Shown: positions 26,228 to 35,049, numbered from the stretch's first letter. The stretch: 64,000 nt of DNA from Sphaerisporangium corydalis (GCF_025506355.1 NZ_JANZYP010000005.1:124001-188000), one strand, 5' to 3'. Notes: a model not told the origin generated them from the sequence alone. A program made the numbers and translations.

Positions 26228-26266
26228 TTTGGGTTGGGCGGCGGGGGCGTTCCGTGGTGCCTTGGG

Positions 26267-27223
26267 CTAAAGGGTGTGGGCGGCGGGGCGGGGGTCTACC
26301 GAGTCCACCGGGTTCGCCGGGGTCGCTGGGTCCGCTGGGGGGAGTGAAGGTGGGGTGGGGTTTTTGCGGACGGGGGTTAGTTGGGCGACGATGATGGCGC
26401 CGATGATGATGATCGCGCCGATCAGTTGCATCAGGGACAGGACCTGGTTCAGGAACAGGTAGCCGAGGGCCGTCGCGACGATCGGGCTCACCAGGCCGAG
26501 GAAGGACACCGCGACGGCGGGCAGTTTGTCGACGCCCCGGAACCAGACCGAGTAGCCGACCAGCGAGCCCAGCACGATCAGGTACACGTAGCCGGCCAGG
26601 TTGGTGCCGTTGATCTGGCTCGGCAGGCCCTCGAACGCGAACAGGACCGGCAGCAGCACGAGGCCGCCGGCGGTGAGCTGCCAGCCGGTGAACAGGAGCA
26701 CGCCGACGGGCCGCTCCTTCCAGCGTTTGGTCAGCACGATTCCGCTTGCCATGCACACGGCCCCGCCCAGGGCGGCCAGTACGCCGACGAGGTCGAGGCG
26801 CACCGTCGACTTCAGGACGAGCAGGCCGACGCCGACGACGCCGAGTACGCAGGTCACCACGTGGATGGGCCTGATCCTGTCCTTGAGCAGCAGCGCCGCG
26901 AGGACCAGCACCAGCATCGGCTGGATGGAGCCGGTCAGCGCGGCCACGCCGCCGGGCAGGCGGTAGGCGGCGACGAACAGCAGGACGAAGAACGCGCCGA
27001 TGTTCAGGGTGCCGAGCACGAAGGCGCGCCACAGCCAGATGCCGCGCGGCAGGACCCGGCCGAAGGCGAGGAGCACCAGGCCGGCGGGTAGCGCGCGGGC
27101 CGTGGCGGCGAGCAGCGGCCGGCCCGGCGGCAGGAACTCGGTGGTGACCAGATAGGTGCTTCCCCAGATCGCCGGCGCCAGCGCCGAGACCACCGAGTCG
27201 AGCAGTCGCCAATTGCCTTTCAC
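26267..27223 (-). CDS. EamA/DMT-family exporter (MinT-like)
   Basis: A 318-residue transporter with ten hydrophobic helices arranged as two EamA halves (first half from SALAPAIWGSTYLVTTEF, second from LVGVLAALGGAVCMASGI), then a Pro-rich cytoplasmic tail. The GTG start follows GAGGAG. It is the last gene of the minus-strand NRPS operon. In the published minimycin (min) cluster a transporter MinT protects the producer by export; gene order here suggests the same role. The family also moves amino acids and other metabolites, so the substrate is inferred from context. Confidence 0.85.
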   Translation of the reverse strand: MKGNWRLLDSVVSALAPAIWGSTYLVTTEFLPPGRPLLAATARALPAGLVLLAFGRVLPRGIWLWRAFVLGTLNIGAFFVLLFVAAYRLPGGVAALTGSIQPMLVLVLAALLLKDRIRPIHVVTCVLGVVGVGLLVLKSTVRLDLVGVLAALGGAVCMASGIVLTKRWKERPVGVLLFTGWQLTAGGLVLLPVLFAFEGLPSQINGTNLAGYVYLIVLGSLVGYSVWFRGVDKLPAVAVSFLGLVSPIVATALGYLFLNQVLSLMQLIGAIIIIGAIIVAQLTPVRKNPTPPSLPPADPATPANPVDSVDPRPAAHTL

Positions 27224-27257
27224 AGGTCACTCCTCGTTCGGTCCGGTGGCCGTGGCC

Positions 27258-27938
27258 TCACCTGTCGGTGCCGAAGAACCGATCGCCGAAATCGCCGATT
27301 CCCGGAATCATATACGCGTTCTCATTGAGCTGCCGGTCGACGGCCGATGTGACCAGTTTCACGTTCGGAAAGCGGTCGTGCAGAACGGCGATTCCCTCTG
27401 GGACGGTGAGCAGGTTGATGAATACGATGTGCTCTTCCCGGACGCCCTTGTCGAGCAGAAGTTGTATCGCGGCCAGCGCGGTCCCGCCGGTGGCGAGCAT
27501 CGGGTCCAGAAGCAGGACGTGCCGTTCGGCGATATCGGCGGGAAGGTGGGAGTAGTACAGCTGCGGGAGCTTGGTCACCTTGTCGCGCTGGATCAGTATC
27601 TTGCCGATCCTGACCGAGGGGATGATGGTGCGCAGCTCGGTCTCCATGCTGTCACCCGCGCGGATGATCGACACCCCGCAGATCTTCGAGGTGAGACGCA
27701 GCCCGTCGTAGGTGCTCCCGACGGGGGTCTCGACCTCGGCCTTCTCGTAGGGAAGGAGGTCCAGGCCCGTTTCGATCAGCAGGCGCATGATCCGCCTGGA
27801 GTGGAAGACCAGGTCCTCCCGGCGTGCCGTGCGGTCGCGGATGATCGTGTGCAGCGCGCGTAAATGGTTCGTCTGGGGCAGCACGTGCACGTTGCCGTCG
27901 ACGTGGTGTTCAGCCGGTGAAACTGTCGTGACGGACAT
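27258..27938 (-). CDS. Uracil phosphoribosyltransferase, eukaryotic/fungal-type (MinD-like)
   Basis: A 226-residue enzyme joining uracil and PRPP to UMP. The PRPP loop is LLDPMLATGGTA; the pyrophosphate/uracil regions are SIIRAGDSME and MIPGIGDFGDRFFG. The RAGDSME and HLRALHTIIRDRTAR stretches match yeast FUR1-type enzymes rather than the RAGLGM form of ordinary bacterial Upp. In the min cluster, MinD is such an enzyme and gives self-resistance by enlarging the UMP pool that competes with the toxic nucleotide; the position here, between HAD phosphatase and exporter, fits. AAGGAG lies 11 nt before the ATG. Confidence 0.92.
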   Translation of the reverse strand: MSVTTVSPAEHHVDGNVHVLPQTNHLRALHTIIRDRTARREDLVFHSRRIMRLLIETGLDLLPYEKAEVETPVGSTYDGLRLTSKICGVSIIRAGDSMETELRTIIPSVRIGKILIQRDKVTKLPQLYYSHLPADIAERHVLLLDPMLATGGTALAAIQLLLDKGVREEHIVFINLLTVPEGIAVLHDRFPNVKLVTSAVDRQLNENAYMIPGIGDFGDRFFGTDR

Positions 27939-27993
27939 TGTGGTGAATCTCCTTACCCGTGGTGTCGCTCATTCCAGCAGGACGGGCGAACGC

Positions 27994-28845
27994 TCAGACG
28001 AGGGTTTTCGGCAGCCCCGGCGCGGATGGCGCCTCGGAAACCTCCGCGATGGAAAACTCCGAAACGGAGAGCTCTGACACGGAAAGCTCCGACACGGAAA
28101 GCTCCGACACGGAAAGCTCCCCAACAGAAACGTCTCCGGCAGAAGCATCCCCGAAAGAAACGTCCCCGACGGAAACAGCGGAAGAGAAGCCCTCCCGTAT
28201 GAACCGCACCACGTCGCCGAACGTGTCCGCCACCCACGTAGGCCCGGCCGTCCGCAGTTCCGCGAGGCCGTGGATCCCGTAGGTGACCGCCACCGACCGG
28301 ATCCCGGCGCCCCTGGCCATCAGCAGGTCGTGCGTCGTGTCGCCGACCATCACCATCCGGCCGGGCGCCACGCCCAGCGTCCGCATGATCAGCAGGCCCA
28401 TCTCGGGGTCCGGTTTCGGCCGCGCCACCTGGTCGGCGCCGACCACCATGGTGAAGTGGCCCCGCAGGCCCGCCGCCGTCAGCAGCGCGTCGGCGCTCGC
28501 GTAGAACTTGCTGGTGGCCACCGCCAGGGTGTACCCCTGGGCGCGTAGCTCGGTCAGGCCGTCCACGACGCCGGGGAACAGCAGCCGTTCCGCCCTGGGC
28601 AGGATCAGCTCCTTGAACAGCGCCTGGTACCGCCGCACGCCCAGCGTCACGGCGTCGTCGTCCAGCGGGACGCCCAGCAGCCCGCTGAACGCCTTTTCGA
28701 GCGGGAGCCCGATCGTGGCCCGGATGGCCGGGGCGTCGGGGGGTTCGGCGCCCATGGACGCGAAGGCGGCGGTGAACGTCTCGACGATGGCGCTGGGCGT
28801 GTCGACCAGCGTCCCGTCCAGGTCGAAGGCGGCTACGTGGGTCAC
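27994..28845 (-). CDS. HAD-family phosphatase with repetitive C-terminal tail (MinC/IndB-like)
   Basis: 283 residues. The HAD core (about 1-215) has DLDGTLVDT (nucleophile and acid), the ATSKFYA motif II, KPDP with the motif III lysine, and [11 protein letters not shown]. It most resembles phosphoglycolate/nucleotide 5'-phosphatases such as IndB and the MinC phosphatase domain, which remove the 5'-phosphate from the C-nucleoside and contribute to self-protection. The remaining 60 residues are a tail of five-residue repeats (SVSEL type) encoded by 15-bp tandem units, absent from ordinary HAD phosphatases. The ATG overlaps the stop of the psuG-like gene (ATGA). Confidence 0.88.
   Translation of the reverse strand: MTHVAAFDLDGTLVDTPSAIVETFTAAFASMGAEPPDAPAIRATIGLPLEKAFSGLLGVPLDDDAVTLGVRRYQALFKELILPRAERLLFPGVVDGLTELRAQGYTLAVATSKFYASADALLTAAGLRGHFTMVVGADQVARPKPDPEMGLLIMRTLGVAPGRMVMVGDTTHDLLMARGAGIRSVAVTYGIHGLAELRTAGPTWVADTFGDVVRFIREGFSSAVSVGDVSFGDASAGDVSVGELSVSELSVSELSVSELSVSEFSIAEVSEAPSAPGLPKTLV
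28030..28185 (-). repeat. 15-bp tandem repeats in the HAD gene 3' end
   Basis: About ten in-frame 15-bp units. GGAAAGCTCCGACAC (plus-strand sequence) is exact at 28081-28095 and 28096-28110, with one- to five-base variants on each side. Each unit codes for five residues of the (S-V-S-E-L) tail. Confidence 0.92.
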
Positions 28846-29789
28846 GGCGTTCCCTCCTGACGGTACCGGGCGTGTGCCGCCGCGAGGCGGCCCGCCAGTT
28901 CGGCCGTGCTGATGAGGACCGCCATGTTCGCCCTGGCGGACCTGCCCTCGGTGGCCTTGTCGACCGCGCGCATCAGGTACTTGGTGAGCGCGTTGCCTCG
29001 GACGCCGTCCCGCTCGGCGGTGGCCGTCGCCTCCGTGATCGCCGCGTCGACCTCGGCGCTGTCGATCGCGTCCTCGTCCCCGATCGGGGTGGTGATCAGC
29101 AGCGCGCTGTCGTTGCCCAGCGCCCAGTGCGTTTCGATTGTGCGGGCGACGGTCGTCTCGTCGTCCAGCCGGTGCGGGCTGCGGATGCCGGAGGAGACGC
29201 AGTAGAACGCGGGGAAGTCGTCAGACCGGTAGGAGACCACCGGGACGCAGTGCGTCTCCAGGAACTCCATCGTCAGCCCGAGGTCGAGGATGGTCTTGGC
29301 TCCCGCGCACACCACCGCCACCTTGGAGCGGGTGAGCTGGATCAGGTCCGAGGAGATGTCCATCGACTCCTGGGCGCCGCGGTGCACGCCGCCCATGCCG
29401 GCCGAGGCCAGGAACGGGATGCCCGCCAGCTCGGCCGCGACCAGCGAGGAGGCGATCGTGGTGGCGCCGAGCCCGCCGCGCGCCATGATGACCGGCATGT
29501 CCCTGCTGCTGACCTTGGGGATGCCCGGGGTCGAGGCGAACCGTTCGATGTCGGCGTCGGTCATGCCCACCAGGATGCGGCCGTCCTCGATCCCGATCGT
29601 CGCCGGGACCGCGCCGCCGGCCCGCACGGCCGCCTCGACCTTCCTGGCCGTGGCCGCGTTCTCCGGGTACGACAGGCCGTGGGTGATGACGTTCGACTCC
29701 AGCGCCACCACCGGGTGGCCGGCGCGGATGGCGTCCGAGACCTCTTCGGTGAACGTCAGCGGGGCGTTCTCTTGTCGGTTGGGGCGCAT
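28842..29789 (-). CDS. Pseudouridine-5'-phosphate glycosidase family, C-glycosynthase candidate (IndA/MinB-like)
   Basis: A 315-residue PsuG-family protein. PsuG reversibly makes or breaks the C-C bond between ribose 5-phosphate and uracil. Family motifs are [15 protein letters not shown], the [12 protein letters not shown] loop, [17 protein letters not shown] and the C-terminal [11 protein letters not shown]. The frame continues upstream to 29906, but ATG 29789 is the family start. In indigoidine (indA) and minimycin (minB) clusters this enzyme lies next to the NRPS; for minimycin it joins the NRPS-derived heterocycle to ribose 5-phosphate. Ordinary pseudouridine salvage is the alternative, but a kinase partner PsuK is missing and the NRPS is adjacent. 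Confidence 0.93.
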   Translation of the reverse strand: MRPNRQENAPLTFTEEVSDAIRAGHPVVALESNVITHGLSYPENAATARKVEAAVRAGGAVPATIGIEDGRILVGMTDADIERFASTPGIPKVSSRDMPVIMARGGLGATTIASSLVAAELAGIPFLASAGMGGVHRGAQESMDISSDLIQLTRSKVAVVCAGAKTILDLGLTMEFLETHCVPVVSYRSDDFPAFYCVSSGIRSPHRLDDETTVARTIETHWALGNDSALLITTPIGDEDAIDSAEVDAAITEATATAERDGVRGNALTKYLMRAVDKATEGRSARANMAVLISTAELAGRLAAAHARYRQEGTP

Positions 29790-29811
29790 CGTCGTCTCTC
29801 GTTCCGCCTGG

Positions 29812-30036
29812 TCAGTAGTTCGGGGTCTTGCGCAGCAGGTCCTTGCGTTCCACGATCTCCGGGACGAAGACCTGCCCGTTCCAGTCGTCCGGCGCGATGG
29901 GCTCAAGCGCGATCGAGATCATGCGCTCCTCGCAGCCGAAGGCCTCCTGCACGGCGCTGGTCAGTGCGGTGACCAGTTCGCGCTGCTGCTCCTCGCTCAG
30001 CGACGCCGGGAAGTGCTTGATGTTGACGTGCGGCAT
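29812..30036 (-). CDS. 4-Oxalocrotonate-tautomerase-family protein (PptA-like)
   Basis: A 74-residue tautomerase beginning M-P-H-V-N-I-K; removal of Met exposes the catalytic Pro1. The sequence ([16 protein letters not shown], then [15 protein letters not shown]) resembles E. coli PptA more than 4-oxalocrotonate tautomerase. It lies between the NRPS and the psuG-like gene with gaps of 17 and 22 bp, and has its own GAAGGAGG, so it belongs to the operon. No tautomerase belongs to the five-gene minimycin set as I recall it. It may handle enol/keto forms of the diamino-pyridinedione-type intermediate; that is a hypothesis. Confidence 0.88.
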   Translation of the reverse strand: MPHVNIKHFPASLSEEQQRELVTALTSAVQEAFGCEERMISIALEPIAPDDWNGQVFVPEIVERKDLLRKTPNY

Positions 30037-30053
30037 GCGAGCCTCCTTCGTGA

Positions 30054-33000
30054 TCAGGTTGGGTGGACGGTCGCCGGCCCGGTGCCGAGGCGGTGGCGGA
30101 TCGCCCGCACCAGCTCGCCGATGTCGGGTTCCCTGAGCAGGCTGTAGTGGTCGGCCTCAAGGTCGGCGACGGCCGGGGGCTCGGCCGAGTAGCCGCTGTT
30201 GCCCTCGATGAACGAGTAGTCGTCGCCCTGGGCCTTGAAGATCGTGATGGGGGCGGCGATCCGCCGCTCGGTCAGCTCCCGGAACGTGTACTTCAGTTGA
30301 AACGTCTGGGACACGATGCGGACGATCCGTCTCACCTGATCGACGTCCAGATCGCTGAAGCTCCGGCAGATGAAGGACGTGAAGCTGTCGTCGTCCGTGG
30401 CGACCCGCAGGCATTCGGCCAGCAGCGGGCCGCTGATGCCACCCGCGAAGACCGAGAACAGGATCGTCACGTACGCCGGGTTGTCGTAGGAGGGGTCGTC
30501 GCCGTCGATGAGGACGTCACCGACCCGGACCTTGGGCGACCCGGGCGCGATCAGGAACAGGTTCTCCACCTGCTGGCCGGCCTGTTCGAGCTGGTAGGCC
30601 GTCTCGAAGGCGACGCGCGCGCCGAAGGAGTAGCCCCACAGCGTGTAGGGGCCGTCCGGCTGGAGCTCTCTGATCATCCTGACGTCCTCGGCCGCCATCT
30701 CCCTGATGGTGGCGTACGGGGTCTCGCCGGCGTTGATGCCGTGCGCCTGCACCCCGTAGAACGGCCGCTCGACGCCCATTCTGCCTGCGAGCGTCCGGAG
30801 GTTCATGGTGAACCCGCCGAGGCCGGGCCAGCAGTACACCGGCGCCCCTGTGCCCTGGGGCTGCAGCCGCACCAGGCGGGAGGAGGACCCGCTGACCTCG
30901 CCGTCGACCAGGAGCGCGAGCTCCTCGATGGTCGAGGCCTCGAAGAGGATCTGCAGCGGCAGCGAGCTGCCGAACTCCCGGTTGATCTTGTTGATCAGCT
31001 TGGTGGCGATGAGCGAGTTGCCGTCGGCCTCGAAGAAGTCGTCGTCGATCGAGGCGACGTCGCGCTTCATCTCCTTCTTCCAGATGACGCTGATCCGCTC
31101 CTCGGTCCTGGTCCGCGGTGCGACGAAGGGCCGGTCGACGACCCCGAAGTTCGCCCGGTCGGACGCTTCGAGGCCCTTCATGTCGATCTTGCCGTTGGCG
31201 GTGAGGGGCAGCTTGTCCAGCACGACGACCCGGTTGGGCATCATGTAGTCGGGCAGGAAGTTGACCAGGTCGTCCTTGATCAGCTCCGTGGGGCCCTTCA
31301 TGTGGACGACGTCCTCCTTCATATCGACGCCGCTCACCTGCTCCTCGCTCACGCGCCCGCCGACGAAGAAGTACGAGGGGCCCGACTCGGCGCCGCAGGC
31401 CCGCAGGATGCTCTCGATCCGCTTGGCCGACGGCAGGTCGTTGCCGGTCTCGGAGCTGTATCCCGAGGACATGAACCCCATGCCGATGTCGTTCATCTGC
31501 AGGCGCTGGAGCTCGCGCCCGAGGCCGACGTAGCTCGACCAGCTCCTCGGGGCACTGCTCAGCACGGTGATCCCGATGCTCGCCCGCTGGTACACCGACT
31601 GGTTGATCGCGATGACGTGCTTCTTCAGCACCAGCTCACCGGAGATCCTGGTCAGGTCGCCGCCGGTGTACCGGTACTGCCCGGCCGGCAGGTCGGCGAC
31701 CATGCCCGGGTGGGCCTGCACGTAGGTCTCCAGGGACGGATCCGGCGCCGCCGGGGCGTAGGGGACCATCGCGAAGGTGCCGAGGTAGTAGTCCTCGTCG
31801 GCGACCTCAAGCAGGTCCTTGGTCGCGGGCGCGTCGTCGAGGGCCCGCATGGTCAGCCCGTACTCCGGGAGGACCTCCTCGAACAGCCCGACCATGTGGC
31901 CGGCCTCGATCCGCAGGACCTCCTGGATGTTGTTCTTGTAGACCGGCTCGATCGCCCGCTTCTTGCCGACGAAGTGGACCGTGGCCCCCGCGGCGGCCGT
32001 GCCCTCGGTCTCCCGGATCAGGATGAGCTGGTGGTGGACGGGGTGGAAGTAGTAGATCCCCGGCCGCAGCCCGCCGATCCCGGTCAGTTCGAGGTACATC
32101 TGCGTCGCGTACAGCGACCCCGGCGAGGCGTAGCCGTACTTGGGCAGCAGCCGCTCGTCGCTGAGGTGCTGACCGAAGTACCGGAGGATCTCGCCGAACT
32201 CGGCGAAGGTCAGCTCGTCCAGGACCCGGGGGGTGACGTCCGCCGTCCGGGAGGCCAGGAGCCGCAGCACGTCGGCCTTGGTGACGGAGCCGCCCTCGTA
32301 GAACCGGTAGGTCTTGCGGGCGAACACCCGCCGCCGCTGCTCGTCGGTGGCCGCCTTGCCCGGCAGGTCGACGGTCACCCGGCCGGCGATCTCCGCCGCG
32401 TCCCGGCACCCGAGGTTCGACAGCTGGGCCTTGACCTGGAGCTTGCTCTCCTTGGACTGGTGGTGGGCGCCGTGGGCGCCCTGGTCCATCAGGGCCGCCT
32501 CCTTCGGGTTCAGCTCCACGAAGGCGATCAGGCTCTGGAAGCCGGTGCGCGCGTCGTTCTTGACGATGACCGCCGCGTTCCTGACCCAGTCGTGCGTCTC
32601 GACCGCGAGCTTGATCTCGTCCAGCTCCACGCGGAAGCCCCGCAGCTTGACCTGGTTGTCGGCCCGGCCGACGAACTGGACGGTGCCGTCGGGGTTCAGG
32701 TAGGCGAGGTCGCCGGTCTTGTACAGCTTCGCGTACCCGTGGTCGCCGTAGAACGGGTTGCCGATGAACCTGTCGGCGGTCAGGTCGGGCCGGTGCAGGT
32801 AGCCGCGCGCGAGCTGTGCCCCGCCGACGTGCAGCTCACCGATCTCGCCCACGCCGACGGGCGAGCGGCGCTCGTCCAGGATGTAGTAGTGCGTGTTGTG
32901 CACCGGCGCGCCGATGGAGATCGAGTTGGGGCCCTCGGTGAGCGAGGCGCGGTCGACGGTGTACGAGGACGAGTTGATCGTGCACTCGGTCGGCCCGTAC

Positions 33001-34037
33001 AGGTTGACCAGCTCGCAGCCCGGCAGCGTGTCCAGGCACTGGAGCGCCAGGTTCGCGGACAGGGCCTCGCCGCCGCTGAAGACCTGGGTGAGCGAGGTGC
33101 AGTCGTGGATCTCGTCGAGGTCCAGCAGAGCCTGCAGCAGGGTGGGGACGCACTGCAACGTGGTCACGCCGTGCCGGACGATGGTCTCGACGAGCCTCTC
33201 GGGGTCCCGGTAGATGCCGGGGGTGCCCATGACGACCGTGCTGCCGCAGACCGGGGCGAGGATCTCCCACTGCGCGGCGTCGAAGCTCATGGGGGTCTTC
33301 TGCAGGACGATCTTGTCCTGGTCCAGCCCGTGGACGGCGCCCAGCCACCGCATCTGGTTGACGATGCTGCGGTGCTCGATCATCACCCCCTTCGGCTTTC
33401 CCGTGCTGCCGGAGGTGTAGATGATGTACGCCAGGTCGCGGGGGAACGGGCCGCTCGTTCCGTCCCGCTCACCGGCCGCCGCGCCGATTGCCGCGAAATC
33501 CAGCGCCTGCTCGAAGGTGACGATCGTCGTCCCCTGCGGGGCCAGTTCCTCAAGCCTTTCCCGGAGCGCCTCCTGCGTGAAGATGATGCCGACCGGCCCA
33601 TCCTCGATCATGAAGCGCAGGCGTTCCTCGGGATATTCGGGGGACAACGGCAAATAGGCGCCTCCGGAGTAGAGGATCCCCCAGGCGCCTATCATCAGCT
33701 CGGCCGACGGCTCCACGAAGACGCCGACGCAGTCATCGGCGGCCACTCCGAGATGCCGCAGGTAGGATCCTAAGACCGATGCGCTCTCCTCGAGCTCGGC
33801 ATACGTGAGGGTCTCGTCACCGTCGACGACCGCGGTGCTTTCCGGCCGGATTCTCACCTGTTCCCGTAAAAGCTCGGGAAGGCTTTTGTCGCCGATCGGC
33901 AGCCGGGTCGTCTCGTTGAATCTCCTGGCGATCAGGGCGTTCTCGTCCGAGGCGGCCGGCCGGAATTCCGCTATTCTGGTATCGGCGGCGTCGCCGACGG
34001 TATCGCTGTGCTTGACAAGTTCCATCGGCATACCCAT
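30054..34037 (-). CDS. Single-module NRPS, A-Ox-PCP-TE (indigoidine synthetase type, MinA/IndC/BpsA-like)
   Basis: 1327 residues. The adenylation domain (about 50-500) has YIIYTSGSTGKPKG, FDAAQWE in the pocket region, YKTGDLAYL and GRADNQVKLRGFRVELDE. A SagB/McbC-type flavin oxidase domain (about 570-900) is inserted before the A10 motif LPLTANGKIDM (K950). The carrier site is S1008 in FFEADGNSLIATKL. The thioesterase has WGYSFGARVAF with nucleophile S1137 and a late histidine (EADHYSLL). This is the exact order of BpsA/IndC, which cyclise and oxidise L-glutamine to the precursor of blue indigoidine; in the min cluster the same enzyme also feeds minimycin. It heads the six-gene operon and needs a phosphopantetheinyl transferase from elsewhere. 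Confidence 0.95.
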   Translation of the reverse strand: MGMPMELVKHSDTVGDAADTRIAEFRPAASDENALIARRFNETTRLPIGDKSLPELLREQVRIRPESTAVVDGDETLTYAELEESASVLGSYLRHLGVAADDCVGVFVEPSAELMIGAWGILYSGGAYLPLSPEYPEERLRFMIEDGPVGIIFTQEALRERLEELAPQGTTIVTFEQALDFAAIGAAAGERDGTSGPFPRDLAYIIYTSGSTGKPKGVMIEHRSIVNQMRWLGAVHGLDQDKIVLQKTPMSFDAAQWEILAPVCGSTVVMGTPGIYRDPERLVETIVRHGVTTLQCVPTLLQALLDLDEIHDCTSLTQVFSGGEALSANLALQCLDTLPGCELVNLYGPTECTINSSSYTVDRASLTEGPNSISIGAPVHNTHYYILDERRSPVGVGEIGELHVGGAQLARGYLHRPDLTADRFIGNPFYGDHGYAKLYKTGDLAYLNPDGTVQFVGRADNQVKLRGFRVELDEIKLAVETHDWVRNAAVIVKNDARTGFQSLIAFVELNPKEAALMDQGAHGAHHQSKESKLQVKAQLSNLGCRDAAEIAGRVTVDLPGKAATDEQRRRVFARKTYRFYEGGSVTKADVLRLLASRTADVTPRVLDELTFAEFGEILRYFGQHLSDERLLPKYGYASPGSLYATQMYLELTGIGGLRPGIYYFHPVHHQLILIRETEGTAAAGATVHFVGKKRAIEPVYKNNIQEVLRIEAGHMVGLFEEVLPEYGLTMRALDDAPATKDLLEVADEDYYLGTFAMVPYAPAAPDPSLETYVQAHPGMVADLPAGQYRYTGGDLTRISGELVLKKHVIAINQSVYQRASIGITVLSSAPRSWSSYVGLGRELQRLQMNDIGMGFMSSGYSSETGNDLPSAKRIESILRACGAESGPSYFFVGGRVSEEQVSGVDMKEDVVHMKGPTELIKDDLVNFLPDYMMPNRVVVLDKLPLTANGKIDMKGLEASDRANFGVVDRPFVAPRTRTEERISVIWKKEMKRDVASIDDDFFEADGNSLIATKLINKINREFGSSLPLQILFEASTIEELALLVDGEVSGSSSRLVRLQPQGTGAPVYCWPGLGGFTMNLRTLAGRMGVERPFYGVQAHGINAGETPYATIREMAAEDVRMIRELQPDGPYTLWGYSFGARVAFETAYQLEQAGQQVENLFLIAPGSPKVRVGDVLIDGDDPSYDNPAYVTILFSVFAGGISGPLLAECLRVATDDDSFTSFICRSFSDLDVDQVRRIVRIVSQTFQLKYTFRELTERRIAAPITIFKAQGDDYSFIEGNSGYSAEPPAVADLEADHYSLLREPDIGELVRAIRHRLGTGPATVHPT

Positions 34038-34079
34038 CCCCCAGCAGGCCGCGCCACTTCCGAAAACGCTTCAGGCACA

Positions 34080-34139
34080 TTAGGGCGCGTAACCCTAGAC
34101 AGCTTGAAAGGTGATGAAAGGGTAACCTGGGGGCCCAGG
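34080..34139 (-). promoter_or_regulatory. Inverted repeats in the NRPS upstream region
   Basis: Between purC and the NRPS start are two small palindromes: TAGGG-7 nt-CCCTA (34081-34097), about 45 bp before the NRPS start, and CCTGGG-GG-CCCAGG (34126-34139). Either could be an operator or the end of the purC transcript. Confidence 0.35.
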
Positions 34140-34218
34140 CGGATGGTTCTTCCAAAATGCTCAGATGATCCGGAGCGGGAACCGGAAATGGCGGCCGCCC
34201 GTGAAACGCCGGAGGGCG

Positions 34219-35049
34219 TTACCAGGCCTTGCCGGTGATGCGCTCGTAGGCGTCCACGTAGCGTGCGCGCGTGGCGTCGACGATCTCCTGGGGCACCTCG
34301 GGGGCGGGCTCGGTCCTGTCCCATCCGGTCCCGGCGGCCCAGTCGCGCACGAACTGCTTGTCGAACGCGTACTGCGGGCGCCCGGGCTCCCACTCGGCGG
34401 CCGGCCAGAACCGCGAGGAGTCGGAGGTCAGCACCTCGTCGCCCAGCACGAGCGTGCCGTCGCCGGTGCGGCCGAGCTCCAGCTTGGTGTCGGCGATGAT
34501 GATGCCCCGCTCGGTGGCGAGCTCCGCGCCGCGCCGGTACACCGCGAGGGTGATCCGCCGCAGCTCCCCGGCCGTCCCGGCGCCTTCCTGGGCCACGACG
34601 TCGTCGTAGGTGATGAACTCGTCGTGGGCGCCGAGCTCCGCCTTGGTGGTCGGCGTGAAGACGGGCTCGGGCAGCTTCGAGCCCTCCACGAGCCCCGGCG
34701 GCAGGGCCACGCCGGACACCTGCCCGCGCGCCTGGTACTCCTTCAGGCCGAGGCCGGCGAGGTAGCCCCGCGCGATGCACTCGACCTGGACCATGTCCAG
34801 CATGCGGCAGCGCACGGCACGCCCGGCGAACTCCTCGGGCACGTCGGTCGCCGAGATGACGTGGTTGGGCACGATGTCGGCGAGCTGCTCGAACCACCAC
34901 AGCGACAGCCGGGTGAGGATCTTGCCCTTGTCGGGGATCGGGGTCGGCAGGATCACGTCGTACACCGAGACGCGGTCGGACGCCACGAGGACGACGTCCC
35001 CCCGGTCCTCGTAGACATCCCGGACCTTCCCGGAGTGGAGAAGCTTCAC
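34219..35049 (-). CDS. purC: SAICAR synthase (phosphoribosylaminoimidazole-succinocarboxamide synthase)
   Basis: A 276-residue purine-pathway enzyme that couples CAIR and aspartate with ATP. Signatures: LLHSGKVRDVYED at the N-terminus (ATP loop), LTRLSLWWFE, VECIARGYLAGLGLKEY, IIIADTKLELG and DEVLTSDSSRFWP. The GTG start fits the family alignment. It acts after PurE, encoded elsewhere in this window. It is upstream of, and on the same strand as, the NRPS, but as a housekeeping gene it probably forms its own unit. Downstream metabolite supply (purine/PRPP) may be coincidental. Confidence 0.95.
   Translation of the reverse strand: MKLLHSGKVRDVYEDRGDVVLVASDRVSVYDVILPTPIPDKGKILTRLSLWWFEQLADIVPNHVISATDVPEEFAGRAVRCRMLDMVQVECIARGYLAGLGLKEYQARGQVSGVALPPGLVEGSKLPEPVFTPTTKAELGAHDEFITYDDVVAQEGAGTAGELRRITLAVYRRGAELATERGIIIADTKLELGRTGDGTLVLGDEVLTSDSSRFWPAAEWEPGRPQYAFDKQFVRDWAAGTGWDRTEPAPEVPQEIVDATRARYVDAYERITGKAW

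Larger units (their letters stand above)
25205..26266. repeat. 1.06-kb non-coding region with a long direct duplication
   Basis: Overlapping frames on both strands have no credible protein similarity. A block of about 245 bp is present twice, at about 25516-25760 and 25861-26109 (offset 345 bp). The first 83 bp of each (25516-25598, 25861-25943) are identical except for one base, and the rest is about three-quarters similar. A third, partial and more degenerate copy lies at about 25376-25440. The 83-bp core contains G-runs able to form a G-quadruplex on the plus strand. Confidence 0.85.

Noticed and set aside
28842-28845. Pseudouridine salvage operon (psuG plus kinase)
   Set aside because: There is no PfkB-type PsuK; the partner is a HAD phosphatase and the genes are linked to an indigoidine-type NRPS.
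30063-33773. 1236-residue plus-strand open frame
   Set aside because: It runs antisense to the NRPS. The product is rich in Arg/Gly/Val/Leu with no domain, while the minus strand has every NRPS motif. Typical high-GC shadow.
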